Source of the DNA: Turnera subulata
Lineage: Eukaryota; Streptophyta; Magnoliopsida; Malpighiales; Passifloraceae
DNA length: 64,000 bases
NCBI GenBank assembly: GCA_028386065.3
Contig: JAKUCV010003308.1
Span: forward strand, 1-64,000
Direction of reading: 5' to 3'
Positions 25,501 to 35,998 of this stretch are shown here, one piece after another. The notes beneath the pieces are model-generated. The model was not told the origin of the DNA, did no database searches, and saw only the letters and a program-made list of their open reading frames with translations. The position numbers and the translations under genes are program-made. Every line of letters starts with the position of its first letter. Position 1 is the stretch's first letter.

Positions 25501-27961
25501 TATCTGTTATCAGTAATGAGTTATGTATAGAGCAAATTCTCAAAGTGTCTTTATAGGTGGTGTGCCACCAGAGAGTCTCTAAACTGAGCCTAGGTCCCAC
25601 AAGAACACATGATATTGGCATAACAGCACATATCATAAAACAAGGCAATACCAGCCCATAAATGATCAACATGGCATTATTAGCCGAAAATAATCAACAT
25701 GGCATTATCAGCTCACAATAATTAGCATGGCATTAACAGCTCAGGACAATTAACACAGCAATGAAGTACATATATAAACAGGCACACAACACAGCCAGAG
25801 CATGTATCACGACAAGCTGAACCAGACATATAATTCTTGCAACATTTATCCATCTACCACATGATGAACCAAGACTATCAACCTGAGTACCGCAGGCAGT
25901 AAAGCATATAAAGGTTTATATATCCTCACCTGGGCTATAGTAATTTCCTTGGAAAATCCGACACATTCCCTCGCCTCGACATGTCCTATATTATAACACA
26001 ACATGGTCACATATATGACGAACATAGGACATGATAAATGCATGTTGGTTATGTTATTATATCACTATATCGTCGTAAGTCTTCCAGCCCGATCTTGTTT
26101 ATAAAACGTGAGTCTAGGCCCGTTTACTACCCAGATCAGAGTCCAAACCCCAAAGATCCAATCCCACTCATGGTCCATATCTCCATGTCACGAGCCTAAG
26201 GTTCAAGGGCTTAAAGCCCAACTAAGTCCAAAACCTTAATCCCGGGCTTAAAGCCCGTACCACTAATCCGTTACCAACTCACAACAATCTCGGCCTAATG
26301 CCCATGCCATTAAGCCTAATATAAACCTTAGAAGTCCCTGGGTTTTAAGTCCACTTATTTCAAGTCCATATGTTATAATGGTCATAACATTTTATTATTG
26401 GGCCAAGGCCCAATTTAGTCTAACTCCCATTTAAGGATTTTACCCGAGCCCGAGTTACCGTCCTAGTGGTTCTACCCGCATCGGACAAACCGGCCACGTG
26501 CTACTCACTCACCACTCTAGGTTTCCAATACACTCAATTTAGTACATAATCCAATTCGGAATTAATGGTACATGCCGTGTACAAAATTTAATTACATTAC
26601 TACATCTGGAAAATTACCGTTAAATGCCAAAATCACGAACCGTCTTGCCGGAACAGAAATCCAAACACCAGAGAAACCTCTACCCGCCGGAATCCGGTCA
26701 CCGCCTCGCCGAAAATACACAACAATTCCAAACGAACCCCCACAGACTCTGCTAGTCCAAACAAATGCAGCAACAACATTCAATCCATCAAATAATCCGA
26801 CAAAAACAATTATCGAGCATCACAGAATGAACTGAAACATATTGAGGATGACAAATCCTTACCCAAAACGATACCACGACACTTGAAACTCCAACAAGCA
26901 CAAGATCAAACCACCAAGGCCTCGGATCTGAGGAATAACAATAGATCCGAGCCAAGAATCCACTGCCCGGAGAACTCACACAGAACCCGAGCACCAACAC
27001 CTGACACCACAACCACCGCTGGTACAACAACATGAACCCAGCAGGCTTCAGCCACGCGCAAGCCCCCAACAACCACCACCCCGCTCACCGTTAAAGCACA
27101 AAAGCCCGATTAGAACCAAATCGGCAACATGAAAAGGGAAAGGAGGACGAGTGCGACTTACCAGCAAGAGACGGCGGCGAGGTCACGACAGCTCGATCCA
27201 ACCCGAGCTCAGCCTCACACGTGCACCCCGAGGGAAGACCTCGATTTCTCCATCATGAGCCTGCCACGAACAGAAGACGGCTTCGGTGGCTCGAGGAAAG
27301 GAGAAGAAAAGGGGCGATGGCGGCGGCATCTTCTATGGCAGCCGGTGGTTACATCCCAAGGGAGGAGAAGAGAAAGGAGAGAGGGATGGGGCAACCATTC
27401 GGGGAGAGAGGAGAAAAGAAAAGAGAGGAGAGAGAGAAGTAAGGATGTTTATATACCTAGGGCAACCGTAGGGTTCGGCCTGCTATCAAACGGCGTCGTT
27501 TTGGTTAGCAAAACGGCGTCGTTTCAACCTTTTACCTCCTCAGGTTCAAGCGTCCATCAAGCCTGGTCAAAACGCGGACTTCCCATGAGTTTTATGTATT
27601 ATTCCTCCCAAAACGACGTAGTTTTGGTAAAAACTACACCAGTCTATGTGTTTTACACACATACACAAATAAAATCTAAATTAATCCTGAATAAGAATTA
27701 GTTCCTACATGAAAATAATATTTCCAAGGAAATAAAACATTTTTCCATGACCGTAAATACCCAAAAATCCCTCGAGGGTAAAATTGGGAATTAAATTCCA
27801 AAAATTTCATATAATTCAATAAATAAAAATTCAGGACGTTACACTCTAGACCATCTTGAGAAGAAGGAATGCCTCACATTCGCCCCACCAGCACGCCGAC
27901 TACCTGAAGTTGAACCGGCAGAAAGCCCTGAACCAGAACATCCATGTCTATTTTCACTCAT
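22525..27961 (-). pseudogene. LINE B ORF1, interrupted by a solo LTR and frameshifted
   Basis: ORF1 starts with ATG at 27961 (MSENRHGCSG) and runs to 27844, where the solo LTR is inserted; it resumes at 24387. Joining 27844 to 24387 gives TCT AGA GAA CAT, restoring FSRWSREHVQNALENRRAVS without a frameshift. An RRM follows at about 24355-24190 (MFVKNI as RNP2-like, FGFVKYES as RNP1-like). A frameshift near 24190 leads into a long open part (24188-22755) with a basic, low-complexity C-terminus (RKHKRYRKNKKFKK). A second frameshift near 22757 joins GESSTQDGEVVAGN and a tail ending at 22525. The likely role of the ancestor is LINE RNA binding. Confidence 0.8.
24393..27843 (-). mobile_element. 3.45-kb solo LTR nested in LINE B ORF1
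   Basis: On the minus strand it begins TGTAACGTCCTGAATTTT and ends GGATGCGGTCGTTTCA, the usual TG...CA form. A perfect 5-bp target duplication, ctcta, flanks it (24388-24392 and 27844-27848). No gag-pol reading frame is present, so it is a solo LTR, probably of a long-LTR Ty3-gypsy type (inferred from size and the TGTAACGTCC start). Part of it (24650-25450) matches, in reverse, the LTR at 43926-45436: gaggggt(a/g)c and ctctgtgagg units, and the gtggtgagac block. A GA-rich stretch at 27280-27440 and three copies of an aacg(a/g)cgt(c/a)gtt motif (27490-27620) lie near its 5' side. Confidence 0.88.
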
Positions 27962-28659
27962 CCTCACTTGTCTTTGCCGCGCGTGAGGCGCGTACAAAAA
28001 TCTCTCTTTTGTGGTCCTTAGTTATTTATTGATTAGAGTTGTCCAGTTCGTCCCAACAATCCCATCATGTAAGTGTGCAAGTATGGAAGCAAATCACATA
28101 ACATAAGTAAACAATTAAAATAAAAAAGAAGAGGGTGAGAAGAAGAATTGACTTGAGTCTCCACCACTAGAGACCACCTACGTACCCTAAAAACCGAGTT
28201 CAAAGCCAAATCTCGTAGGCAAGAACTATGTGAGCTTTGAACCTGATCGTCGGGGTATGTAAGTGGTCTTTAGTGGTGGAGACTGAAGCCAAATCTCTTC
28301 ATTCCCCCTTCTTTTTCTCCATTCCTTTCAATTTTCAGTTTTTTTTTTTTTAATTTTAGTGCTTTGTTTCCATAGTTGCACACTACTCATAAGATATGCA
28401 TTTTTATCTCAACTACTACACGAAATTTTGCCCTAGCATTGGTGGGGTGCCTAACACCTTCCTACCCATGACGAACCCTCGAGTCCAACAATCTCTGGTA
28501 CATTAGATCAGTCCCTTCTGTCAAATTGTTGCCTAAGTCGAATTGATTCCATAAGTTTTTTCCTAGATTTTTCCAAGTAATAAAATCAGGATGGTGACTC
28601 TAGTTGACACATTCAGGTGAGAAGGCTAAAGGGATTGATTTGGTCCGGGTCCTCACAAT

Positions 28660-29010
28660 AAGTTATAAGGAAAAGTAGGTTGTCTTACTTTAATCCAAGA
28701 GATGGACCTTACCATGATCAACTCAGACCGTTTGCCTCAATCCACACCTTGCTTAAATATAAACTTGTTTCTCACAAGCCATAAACTCCACATAGTTGTA
28801 TAATGTATATCATCCAAAAAGACCTTGCCCTAAATGATCCTGATAATCCATACCACTGTTCAAACAAATCCTCCAACAAGGCCGACATTTTGACCAATCG
28901 AATACTCCTTTTGTTTGGCTAACTATGTAAGCTAACTTTTCATAGGCAGACCAATCATAAACCTCAAGCCGAATATCTACTGACGTTTCATGCTGCCCGA
29001 ACTTAAGGTT
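28660..29010 (-). mobile_element. LINE ORF2 C-terminal relic
   Basis: Read on the minus strand across two frames, this stretch gives MWSLWLVRNKFIFKQG and ISWIKVRQPTFPYNL, and upstream VFDWSK. These resemble the post-zf-RVT tails of LINE A (WSIWLERNQRVFH, FWIKA) and LINE B (WNIWMMRNKLIFEG, WFKSTQSNFPYDL). It has multiple stops, no poly(A) tail and no target duplication, because the LTR hairpin abuts it. It is an old fragment. Confidence 0.5.
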
Positions 29011-31010
29011 TAAGAGGTGTATCAAAATGACATCGTCCTGTGCCAAAATGATGTCATTTTTGCGTGTTGGGTGGACAAGTCAAATCTACGTGTCTCTATT
29101 GGCCCCACATGCTACCAACCCCTTTACATGACTGAACCGCACAAAAGCCTGATTGATACTAAAAGAAGTCACTAGCAACCGGTTTGAATTTTCAGAAAAT
29201 ACATGCTATTTATTAAAAAATAAACGAGAACAGCAACAACAACAATAATAGTAATAGAAAATATAAAATAAATAGAAAGTGAGATAAAATCACAACCGTC
29301 AAAATACAAAAGAGTCGCCGTCATTATCGTCCATGAGCAAGAAATAGAACCTGATAAATAAAAAATATAATAAATCAAGGCTTAAAATAAATCAAGGTGC
29401 CGAACACAACTCCCCTTTCACAACGATGTTGTTTGAAGGAGGACGAAGGGGACCAACGATTTAAGCCTGAACAACCAGACACCAAGGAGGGACCGGCGAG
29501 AGGACCTAAGGAAGCTAGGGACATTTGACTTCCATCCCCTATAGTAGACATCCTCCTTGTTGACGTAACGCTTCTTGCTGAAGCCATGTTTGCGATCAGA
29601 GGACCACTGGCCAGAGTTGGATATTAAATGAGCTTGGGTAGGAGCGGTGGCGACTAGGTGAGAGTTTGCAGGTGGGAGGGGGAGGTCGACTGTAACTCTT
29701 CTAGCATCTTCTTTGTTGCGTTTGGTGGTGGTGGTGGAGGCGTGATTGTTGTTAGGGGTGGATTGCGGAAGGATTCTTAGAAGGGTCTCTTGCAATTTTG
29801 TTGGTGGTATTTTTTTATGGATTTGAGATGCTCGCAGGCAAATTTCTTGTGGCTATGCGGGTCTTCTTTTTACTACTAAGGAAAACAACTATGGTTGAAA
29901 AGGATATTGAGCCTTCATTTATTTTTTTTATAGTAATTGTGATTCTATTTTCTTTTTCATGACGACGATGATGATGACTTTTCTATACTTTTGACGGTTG
30001 AGATATAATTTTTCACCCTATTAATTTTATATTTTTCATTACAATTATTGTTTATTTATGAATGAATATTGAATGTTTTTTTTTTAAATCTAAACCGGGC
30101 ACAAGTCAAGTTTTTAGAACGGTTGGGTCGAAGAACTAAGCAGATAGCTTGTGGGCTCATAGTGACATATAGATCCGATCTGTCACTACAAAATCACAAA
30201 ACAATGTCGTTTTGTGCAAGATGCTGTTCTTCAGAGGCACTCCTTGAAGACTAATTCTGAGTAGACCTGACAATTGGTGTTGTCGTGTCGGGTTGAACAG
30301 GTAAACGCGTTCGAAATCTTCAACCCGACCCGACCCATTTAATAATAGTGTCGTGTCGTGTCCAATCCGCTTATTATCGTGTCGGCTTTGGGTTGACCCG
30401 CGGGTTACCTATTAAGTCTAACAAGCCAAAAAATCAGTTTGAAATTTTTTTATTTTGCACAAATTATTGTATTTTTTAAGCAAATAGGCATATAATTAGA
30501 TTTTTTCATATATTAAATAAAAGTATAAATTATAGAATCATAATATAATAATATTTTAAATCATTTATAGAAATATTTTTGGATAATTTTAGTAACTTTG
30601 GCCTTAAATATTAAATAAGTCTTATATTTAAATTAGTAAAATATCTATACCCTAAATATAATCGGGTCATAAGCAGGTACCCATCGGGTTGGCGGGTCAA
30701 CCCGCAACCTGACCTGCTAGTTTTCGTGTCGTGTCGGGTCAACCCATTTAACTGAACGGGTTGAAAATCTGTGACCTATACCTGCTAATTTCGTGTCGGG
30801 TTGTCGTGTCAATACCCGTTTTTCCGGGTCTAATTCTGAGTACCTTACCACGTCAAAAGATACCTTGACCATCATATACGAATGGCGTACCCATTAAAAA
30901 TTGAGCTACATGATTGGCCAAACAAAAAAATACGGATATACAGTAGGCCAAAATAGAGAAGTTTGGGTATCAAATGTCCCAAAATTCCAAAAGAAAAAAA
31001 ATTGAAGGCT
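28985..31010. repeat. repeat with inverted ends, MULE-like candidate, copy 1
   Basis: 28985-29115 matches 57245-57370 directly (tgcccgaa...gaggtg, gtgccaaaa(c/t)ga, tggacacgtca-like, cca/tacgtgtct boxes). The right side carries related blocks in reverse: 30165-30250 resembles the reverse of the same block, and 30845-31010 resembles the reverse of 57110-57240 (tttggccaa, caatgggtac, gacgtgg). The whole therefore behaves as an element with long, divergent inverted ends, interrupted by the TIR element at 30263-30831. The interior has an unrecognised minus-strand open frame at 29795-29418 (125 codons, Ser/Arg/Leu-rich). Whether that frame is captured host sequence is unknown. Confidence 0.45.
30263..30831. 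mobile_element. 569-bp non-autonomous TIR element (MITE) with 10-bp target duplication
   Basis: The ends are AGACCTGACAATTGG and, reversed, AGACCCGGAAAAACGGG; inside them cgtgtcgggttg-type motifs recur in inverted orientation. A perfect 10-bp direct repeat, aattctgagt, flanks the element (30253-30262 and 30832-30841). The interior (30430-30660) is strongly AT-rich, while the ends are rich in (g/c)gggtt(g/a)a(c/a)ccc motifs. It has no coding capacity. The duplication length fits MULE-like better than hAT (8 bp), but the class is inferred. Confidence 0.8.
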
Positions 31011-33885
31011 TTCGTAGCCAAAAGTGCATGTGTTTGCGAACCAGTCCACCAATTATGTACAAATTTAAATTTCATTGTTGGAATGCAGTATACTTAATTA
31101 GTGGGGAGGGTAGTGAATACAGCGAATGCATTCCAAAAATGGCATTGGATCCAACCTAGCTAAGCTACAAAGTTCTTTGTCGTCTTCTATTCCCTCTATC
31201 AACTAAATTAAGCGTGGAGGATCATCATGATCTATGGCAAGTATTCTTTAATGGCTCGAGCAGCACAGAAATGGCGGTTGTTGGTCACATTGATAATCTA
31301 ATTCGTTGAATATCGAGAAAGACATCAAATGTATGCTATTGATGCAGTGCAGTTTATACTAGATTTAGCCAAAGAACTACTGATAAGAAAAAAAATAAAA
31401 TAAAAGAACAAGATGTAGCCAAGCGGATATGTAGGAAGGTCAAGGAAGAAACGTTTCTGTTAGTTAATTATATTGCCCAAATTGATTAGAAAATGGAACA
31501 TTTCAAAGGTAGGTTTTATAGTTCCGGTACTTTTAATCACACAAAATATCCGCTGCTATTGGTTTAATTTTTATATTGGCAAAGGGTGCAGAGCACTCAC
31601 ATGATTAACGTGATTGGACTAGTCCTGCATTGGAGAAGCCATCAACATCTGCTACATACTAATATTAATTAGGATCTCCAGTTTCTACAAATAAAATATT
31701 TTCCTCCACAGATATACATTGAAGAACGAGTGTGGTTTATTCATACTAAAAAAAATCTATCTTTTGTAGGAATAGACTTATCAAGTCCATATCACTAAAT
31801 ATTTTCTTTTGGCATACATATCACTGGCACTTAAAGAAGATGGATGCCCACAGAAATTATCTAAACGCCCCAAAACCACACACACAAAAAAAAAAAAATA
31901 GCACAATGCACCTCTGGCTCTCTCTTCTAAAAAAATTAAGAACAAATCATCGGGCATTGAACTTAGCCCAGAAATTATTAGTACTGGGATCTCCATTGTG
32001 ACTTGCAGATTTGAACATCTTTTTTTTTTTTTTTCTTGAGGAATGCAGATTTTGGACATCTTAAAGCGATAAGATTTTGACGGCACTTTAACGATTATTA
32101 TTTAAAGATTAACTAATAACTTCACCAAAGAAGTAACCAAATTAAGGCCCTATTTATCTGTAAAAACATTTGTCAGAAAACTATACTTGTTTTTTGCATT
32201 TTACATTTTTATTGCTGATTATCGGGAAGTATTTTTCTAATCAGTAAAAGCTAAATTTAAGAAAAGAATTTAACAGTTTCGAAAGTGTAAAGACATTTTC
32301 TAAAGCTCAAAGACAACTAAACACTCACTCTGCTAGTGAACGTATATCTTATTACTGTCAATGTTGTCAATGTTGACTATTTAACCACTAGCTAGTATGC
32401 GTTCTTTTAGTCTTAACCATTACAGTTAACGCGTGGTTTTGGAGATCCACAAGCAGTATCCCAATATGCAAACTTATAAAAACTTGAAAATTCATTATTG
32501 ATTTTCTCTTCCGAAACTACAATATAATGAAGGTGCAAAAAGTTGAGAAGATTCAGAGAAGGAATGAAGTAGCTACGAAGGGCTTGCCATCATCACAGAC
32601 ACCCTTGTAAGACACACTGGACTAACTAGTTGTCTAGACTACCAATTAGGCACCCTACCTTTTGGGTAAGATTGAATATTATGTACATAAATAAGTTGAA
32701 TGATTGGAGTAAGCTTGCAAATCTAGTATACACGTACCAGGTAACCATATCATTCAAGCATTATCCAATCATATAAACATATATTATCATAATCACATAA
32801 ATTATATCAAAAAAGAAAAGAAAAGAAAAGGGTTTCACAAAAAATGGAGAAGGGGGACGAATTTGAGCCTCCACCACCTATATACCCAGCCACTAAAGTC
32901 GAGTTCAAAGCCCTACTTAATTTATTCAGATAGGTTCTTTTGATTAAACCAGGGGGACTAATTCAGATTTCAAATCAACAAACTCGTATTTTAAAAACCA
33001 TTTGCAAAATGATTAAACCTCTTTAGTTTACTAAAGCGCTAATTTTAAAGTCTGTCCTCCCTACCTCCCTTCCATATTTTTTATTCCAACGTTTGTTTCC
33101 CCTAGTGTGAGAACATATTAACTCTGACAAAAAACGCAAGTTTGGAAATAGACAATACAAAACTCAAAATGAAGGAAGAGATGAAAACCAACCAGATGCT
33201 AGTTATTTTGGCACATGATGCATATAAATTTTTTTGGCATATAGATGGAAGTATGTTTTCTGCTGATATAAAAAAGTCTATGTACACATAATCATAAATT
33301 CCTTCAATTATCAATCCAAATTCAAACAATGAACCCAAGGACTAAAAAAAGAGAGAAAGATGGCATCCCATTAACAGGAAAAAAAAAAAAAGAAGAACAA
33401 GAGAGTGTTTGGAGACATCCCATCACTTATGGCAACCAAGCAACAAAAGATGGCATTGCATTAACAAAGTGATAGGATGTTTCCATCAAATCCAAGAGCA
33501 AACTGGTCATATTGTTGTGTAACTCAAACTCAAACCCACCCTTGCATCTCAGGGCACTTCATTTCATTTGCAAGTAGTAATCCCCTACGATAGAGTTAAT
33601 GGCGTGTGGGTATCCCCATTGCACTACCAATTTCCAAGCTGTTACTTACGACAATTTCTTACTCTTACTGTCCGAAGAACTTCCTTACCACTTTCTTACG
33701 AATCCCTTATGGGTTGAGGAAAATTAATTTTTAAAATATTTCTTATAGATTTCTTACAGCCTACCGTTAGAGGAGCTTCCTTACCAGGCGTTTGTTTTTC
33801 CCCATAAAAATTTAAAAAAATTTACGCCTTCCCTCCCCAATTTCTCTTTCCGCGGTTGGCTAATTCGTGAGCCCCATTTTTTTCC
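31011..33885. other. AT-rich intergenic DNA, no gene seen
   Basis: There are poly-A and poly-T tracts, an (aaaag)n microsatellite at 32811-32831, and one small relic at 32864-32925 resembling the gagtctccaccac...gagttcaaagccc block of the local LTR family. No open frame has recognisable content. Confidence 0.5.
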
Positions 33886-34760
33886 GATCTAGGATTTAAG
33901 CTCCGAGGTTTTAAAATATTATGGTCTAGGTTTCAGAATTTTGGACTTTGAGAAAAAAATCCTAAACCCTAAACATTAAAGTCCTAAAACATTAGACCTT
34001 ACATTACATGAATGACATATTAGGACTTAAGATTTTTTTTAATACCAATATTAGAATTTAAGATTTAGAATTTAAGGTTTGGACTTTAGGGTTTAAGGTT
34101 TAACCTTTTTAGGATCTTAAGATTTAAGATTTTAGGATTTTAGGATTAGGATTTAGGATTTTAGGGATTAGAATTTGAGATTTAGGGTTTAGAATTTTAA
34201 TATTTGGGACTTTAGGATTTAGGCTTTAAGTTGTTAAGATTTTAGGATTTAGAATTTATGATTTTGGAGTTTAAAAATTTTGGGTTTTGGAGTTTAACAT
34301 TTGAGGATTTTGAGAATTAGGGTTTCGGATTTTAATATTTAAAATTTTAGGATTTTGGGTTTAGAGTTTTATAGTTTAGGATTTAAAGTTTAGGGTTTTA
34401 GAATTTAGGATTTAAGGTTTATGGTTTATGGTTTAGTATTTTAAGATTTAGTTTATAATTTAAGGTTAATAACTAAAATTTTAAAGTTTAGGAACTAGTT
34501 AGGTCAGTATGGTATATAGTCTAGTATTTATACTTTTAAACTTTAATTGTTAAAAAAAATTTAAAACTTTAAGATTTAGGTTAAGGATTTAGTATTTAGG
34601 CTAGAGAATTAGTTTTGCAATTTGCCAAAGTAAAATTTATAATTTAAGGATTAATGTTAGAGATATTAAGTGTAGGTTTTAGAGTTTTAAGATTTAAATT
34701 TTGGAACTAATATTTATGATTTTATAATTTAAGATTTTATAAAATCTTAAAAACATTAAA
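33886..34760. repeat. degenerate TTTAGGG-like (telomere-like) repeat tract
   Basis: About 870 bases are built from variants of ttagggttt, ttaggattt, tttagaattt and ttaagattt, mostly with the G-rich strand on the plus strand. A second short patch of the same composition lies at 37850-37990. The canonical plant telomere unit is TTTAGGG; here few units are exact, so this is either an old interstitial telomeric tract or an AT-rich satellite that resembles one. Confidence 0.6.
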
Positions 34761-35181
34761 TCTCAAATATATATTTTAATGTTTTACATAGTAAAGAGAT
34801 AAAATGGTTAAAGCATAAGCACATAGGCTGATTATTGCATGGGAGAGTAAGTCATTGTTGGTAAGTCAGATTCCATAAGGAACGTACGGGACTGAGTTGT
34901 CCAATTGCATTATGTAGTAACAAAAATTCTGGTGGAAACAGATAGACTGAGCTGCAATTGCCCCTTGGATTACAATTAATCTCTGCTCCTCTCCTCCTCC
35001 TGGTAGTGTATATTGTTGCTTACAGACTTGTTTACTCTGCCATCAAAGTGTTGCATGGCGCCATGCATCCTGAGTCAGTGACGGAGGCAAGTGACTACAC
35101 TGAGATCATAAAAAAAAATTGATGTAGAAATATTGTATCTAATTAATGTGGAAACTTCTTGGTCTTTATTGACTTAAATGC

Positions 35182-35235
35182 AAAAACCTCCATAAATGAC
35201 CATATGCCAAAAACCTCCATAAATGACCATATGCC
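35182..35235. repeat. two-copy 27-bp perfect tandem repeat
   Basis: The 27-bp unit starts caaaaacctccataaatg and ends accatatgc. Its copies at 35182-35208 and 35209-35235 are identical and lie 18 bases upstream of the TRIM 5' LTR. Confidence 0.9.
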
Positions 35236-35253
35236 CAAAAATTAATTTTGATG

Positions 35254-35993
35254 TGTTGGAATATAAGTGTGAGTGGTGAATCACACATCAGAGAGAAAGA
35301 GGCCAAGTGAGTTATATATAAGTGAAGTGGACCCATGTACCCAATACCTTGAGGTTTTGGGTTATATAGTGGTGTCCTGGTCACGCGTGTGCAACTCACT
35401 TGGGCCTCGTGTATTGTTTCCCCGGTTTTCGGACGACTCCCGGTTCCCAACACGTGGTAGCGGAGCCGATGGTTCGGCTGGGACGGAATGGTTTGCGACA
35501 TGGTGATGTTCCCGTGGTTGTTGCCCCCATGTGGAACGAAGAGCGGTTGGGCTCTTGGACCAAGCTCGGTTGGAGTTGTAAGGCGTGACTTCGGATAAGA
35601 GTGGTATTGACAGACTCAAACTTCTGAGTGGCTTTCCGGTCTGGGCCTAAGTGAAGTTTAGCTCTTGGAGCATCGACAGACGCGTGCAGAGTGGGCTCTT
35701 GGTGATGTTGCGAAAAGTTTCCAAAAATATTTCCGTTGAAGGGAGAGTAGGCCCGTGGTCCGATATGGAAGAGTTTCACACTTGAGGGGGAGATTGTTGG
35801 AATATAAGTTTGAGTGGTGAATCCCACATCGTAGAGAAAGAGGCCAAGTGAGTAACATATAACTGAAGTGGACCCATATACCCAATTCCTTGAGGTTTTG
35901 GGTTACAGAGTGGTGTCCTGGTCACGCGTATGGAACTCACTTGGGCCTCGCGTATTGTCTCCCCAGTTTTCGGGCGACTCCCGGTTCTGAGCA
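35254..35993 (+). mobile_element. complete TRIM (740-bp miniature LTR retrotransposon)
   Basis: Two direct LTRs of equal length (199 bp; 35254-35452 and 35795-35993) start TGTTGGAATATAAG; the first ends CCCAACA and the second GAGCA. They flank a 342-bp interior with no gag or pol. A primer-binding site tggtagcggagcc (35455-35467) resembles the initiator-tRNA-Met complement TGGTATCAGAGC. A polypurine tract, gagggggagat (35784-35794), directly precedes the 3' LTR. A perfect 5-bp target duplication, tgatg, flanks the element (35249-35253 and 35994-35998). The LTRs differ by roughly a tenth of positions, so the insertion is old. A Ty1-copia origin is inferred from the TGTTGG...CCAACA ends. It would rely on proteins from another element. 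Confidence 0.92.
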
Positions 35994-35998
35994 TGATG

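Larger units (their letters stand above)
18704..28067 (-). mobile_element. LINE B, near full-length L1-type element holding a nested solo LTR
   Basis: The 3' poly(A) appears as a T-rich run at 18704-18715. Target-site duplications are tgtaagtgagcaag (18690-18703) and tgtaagtgtgcaag (28068-28081), 13 of 14 identical, both inside the host LTR hairpin. Without the nested LTR (24393-27843) and its extra duplication, the element is about 5.9 kb. It holds ORF1 (27961 to about 22525) and ORF2 (about 22470-18854), both broken by indels. It lacks an RNase H domain. The insertion order is clear: LTR hairpin first, then LINE B, then the solo LTR. Confidence 0.9.
18411..28657. repeat. inverted pair of LTR 3' halves (foldback), interrupted by LINE B
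   Basis: Without LINE B this is about 870 bp: 18411-18703 plus 28082-28657. The left arm reads inward from TCTGAGGACC on the plus strand; the right arm ends GGTCCTCACA. Both arms carry the same landmarks in opposite order: a ggtggcgactc-like box, a gacgaaccc/gggttcg box, gggtgcctaac, and a pair of gagtctccaccac/gtggtggagac boxes near the centre (about 28160 and 28270). These landmarks match the 3' parts of the solo LTRs at 40875-42838 and 46675-48503, which end TCACA. It is either two LTR fragments joined head to head or a foldback derivative. No 5-bp duplication is evident at the outer ends. Confidence 0.65.

Noticed and set aside
27129..27701. Arg/Glu-rich 190-codon frame as a gene.
   Set aside because: It lies in the solo LTR 24393-27843, is of GA-rich low complexity, and has no recognisable domain.
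35396..35827. 143-codon minus-strand frame.
   Set aside because: It runs antisense through the TRIM from one LTR into the other and has no motif.
35254..35993. TRIM as a Cassandra element carrying 5S rRNA in its LTR.
   Set aside because: No 5S promoter or rRNA-like sequence is visible in the 199-bp LTRs.
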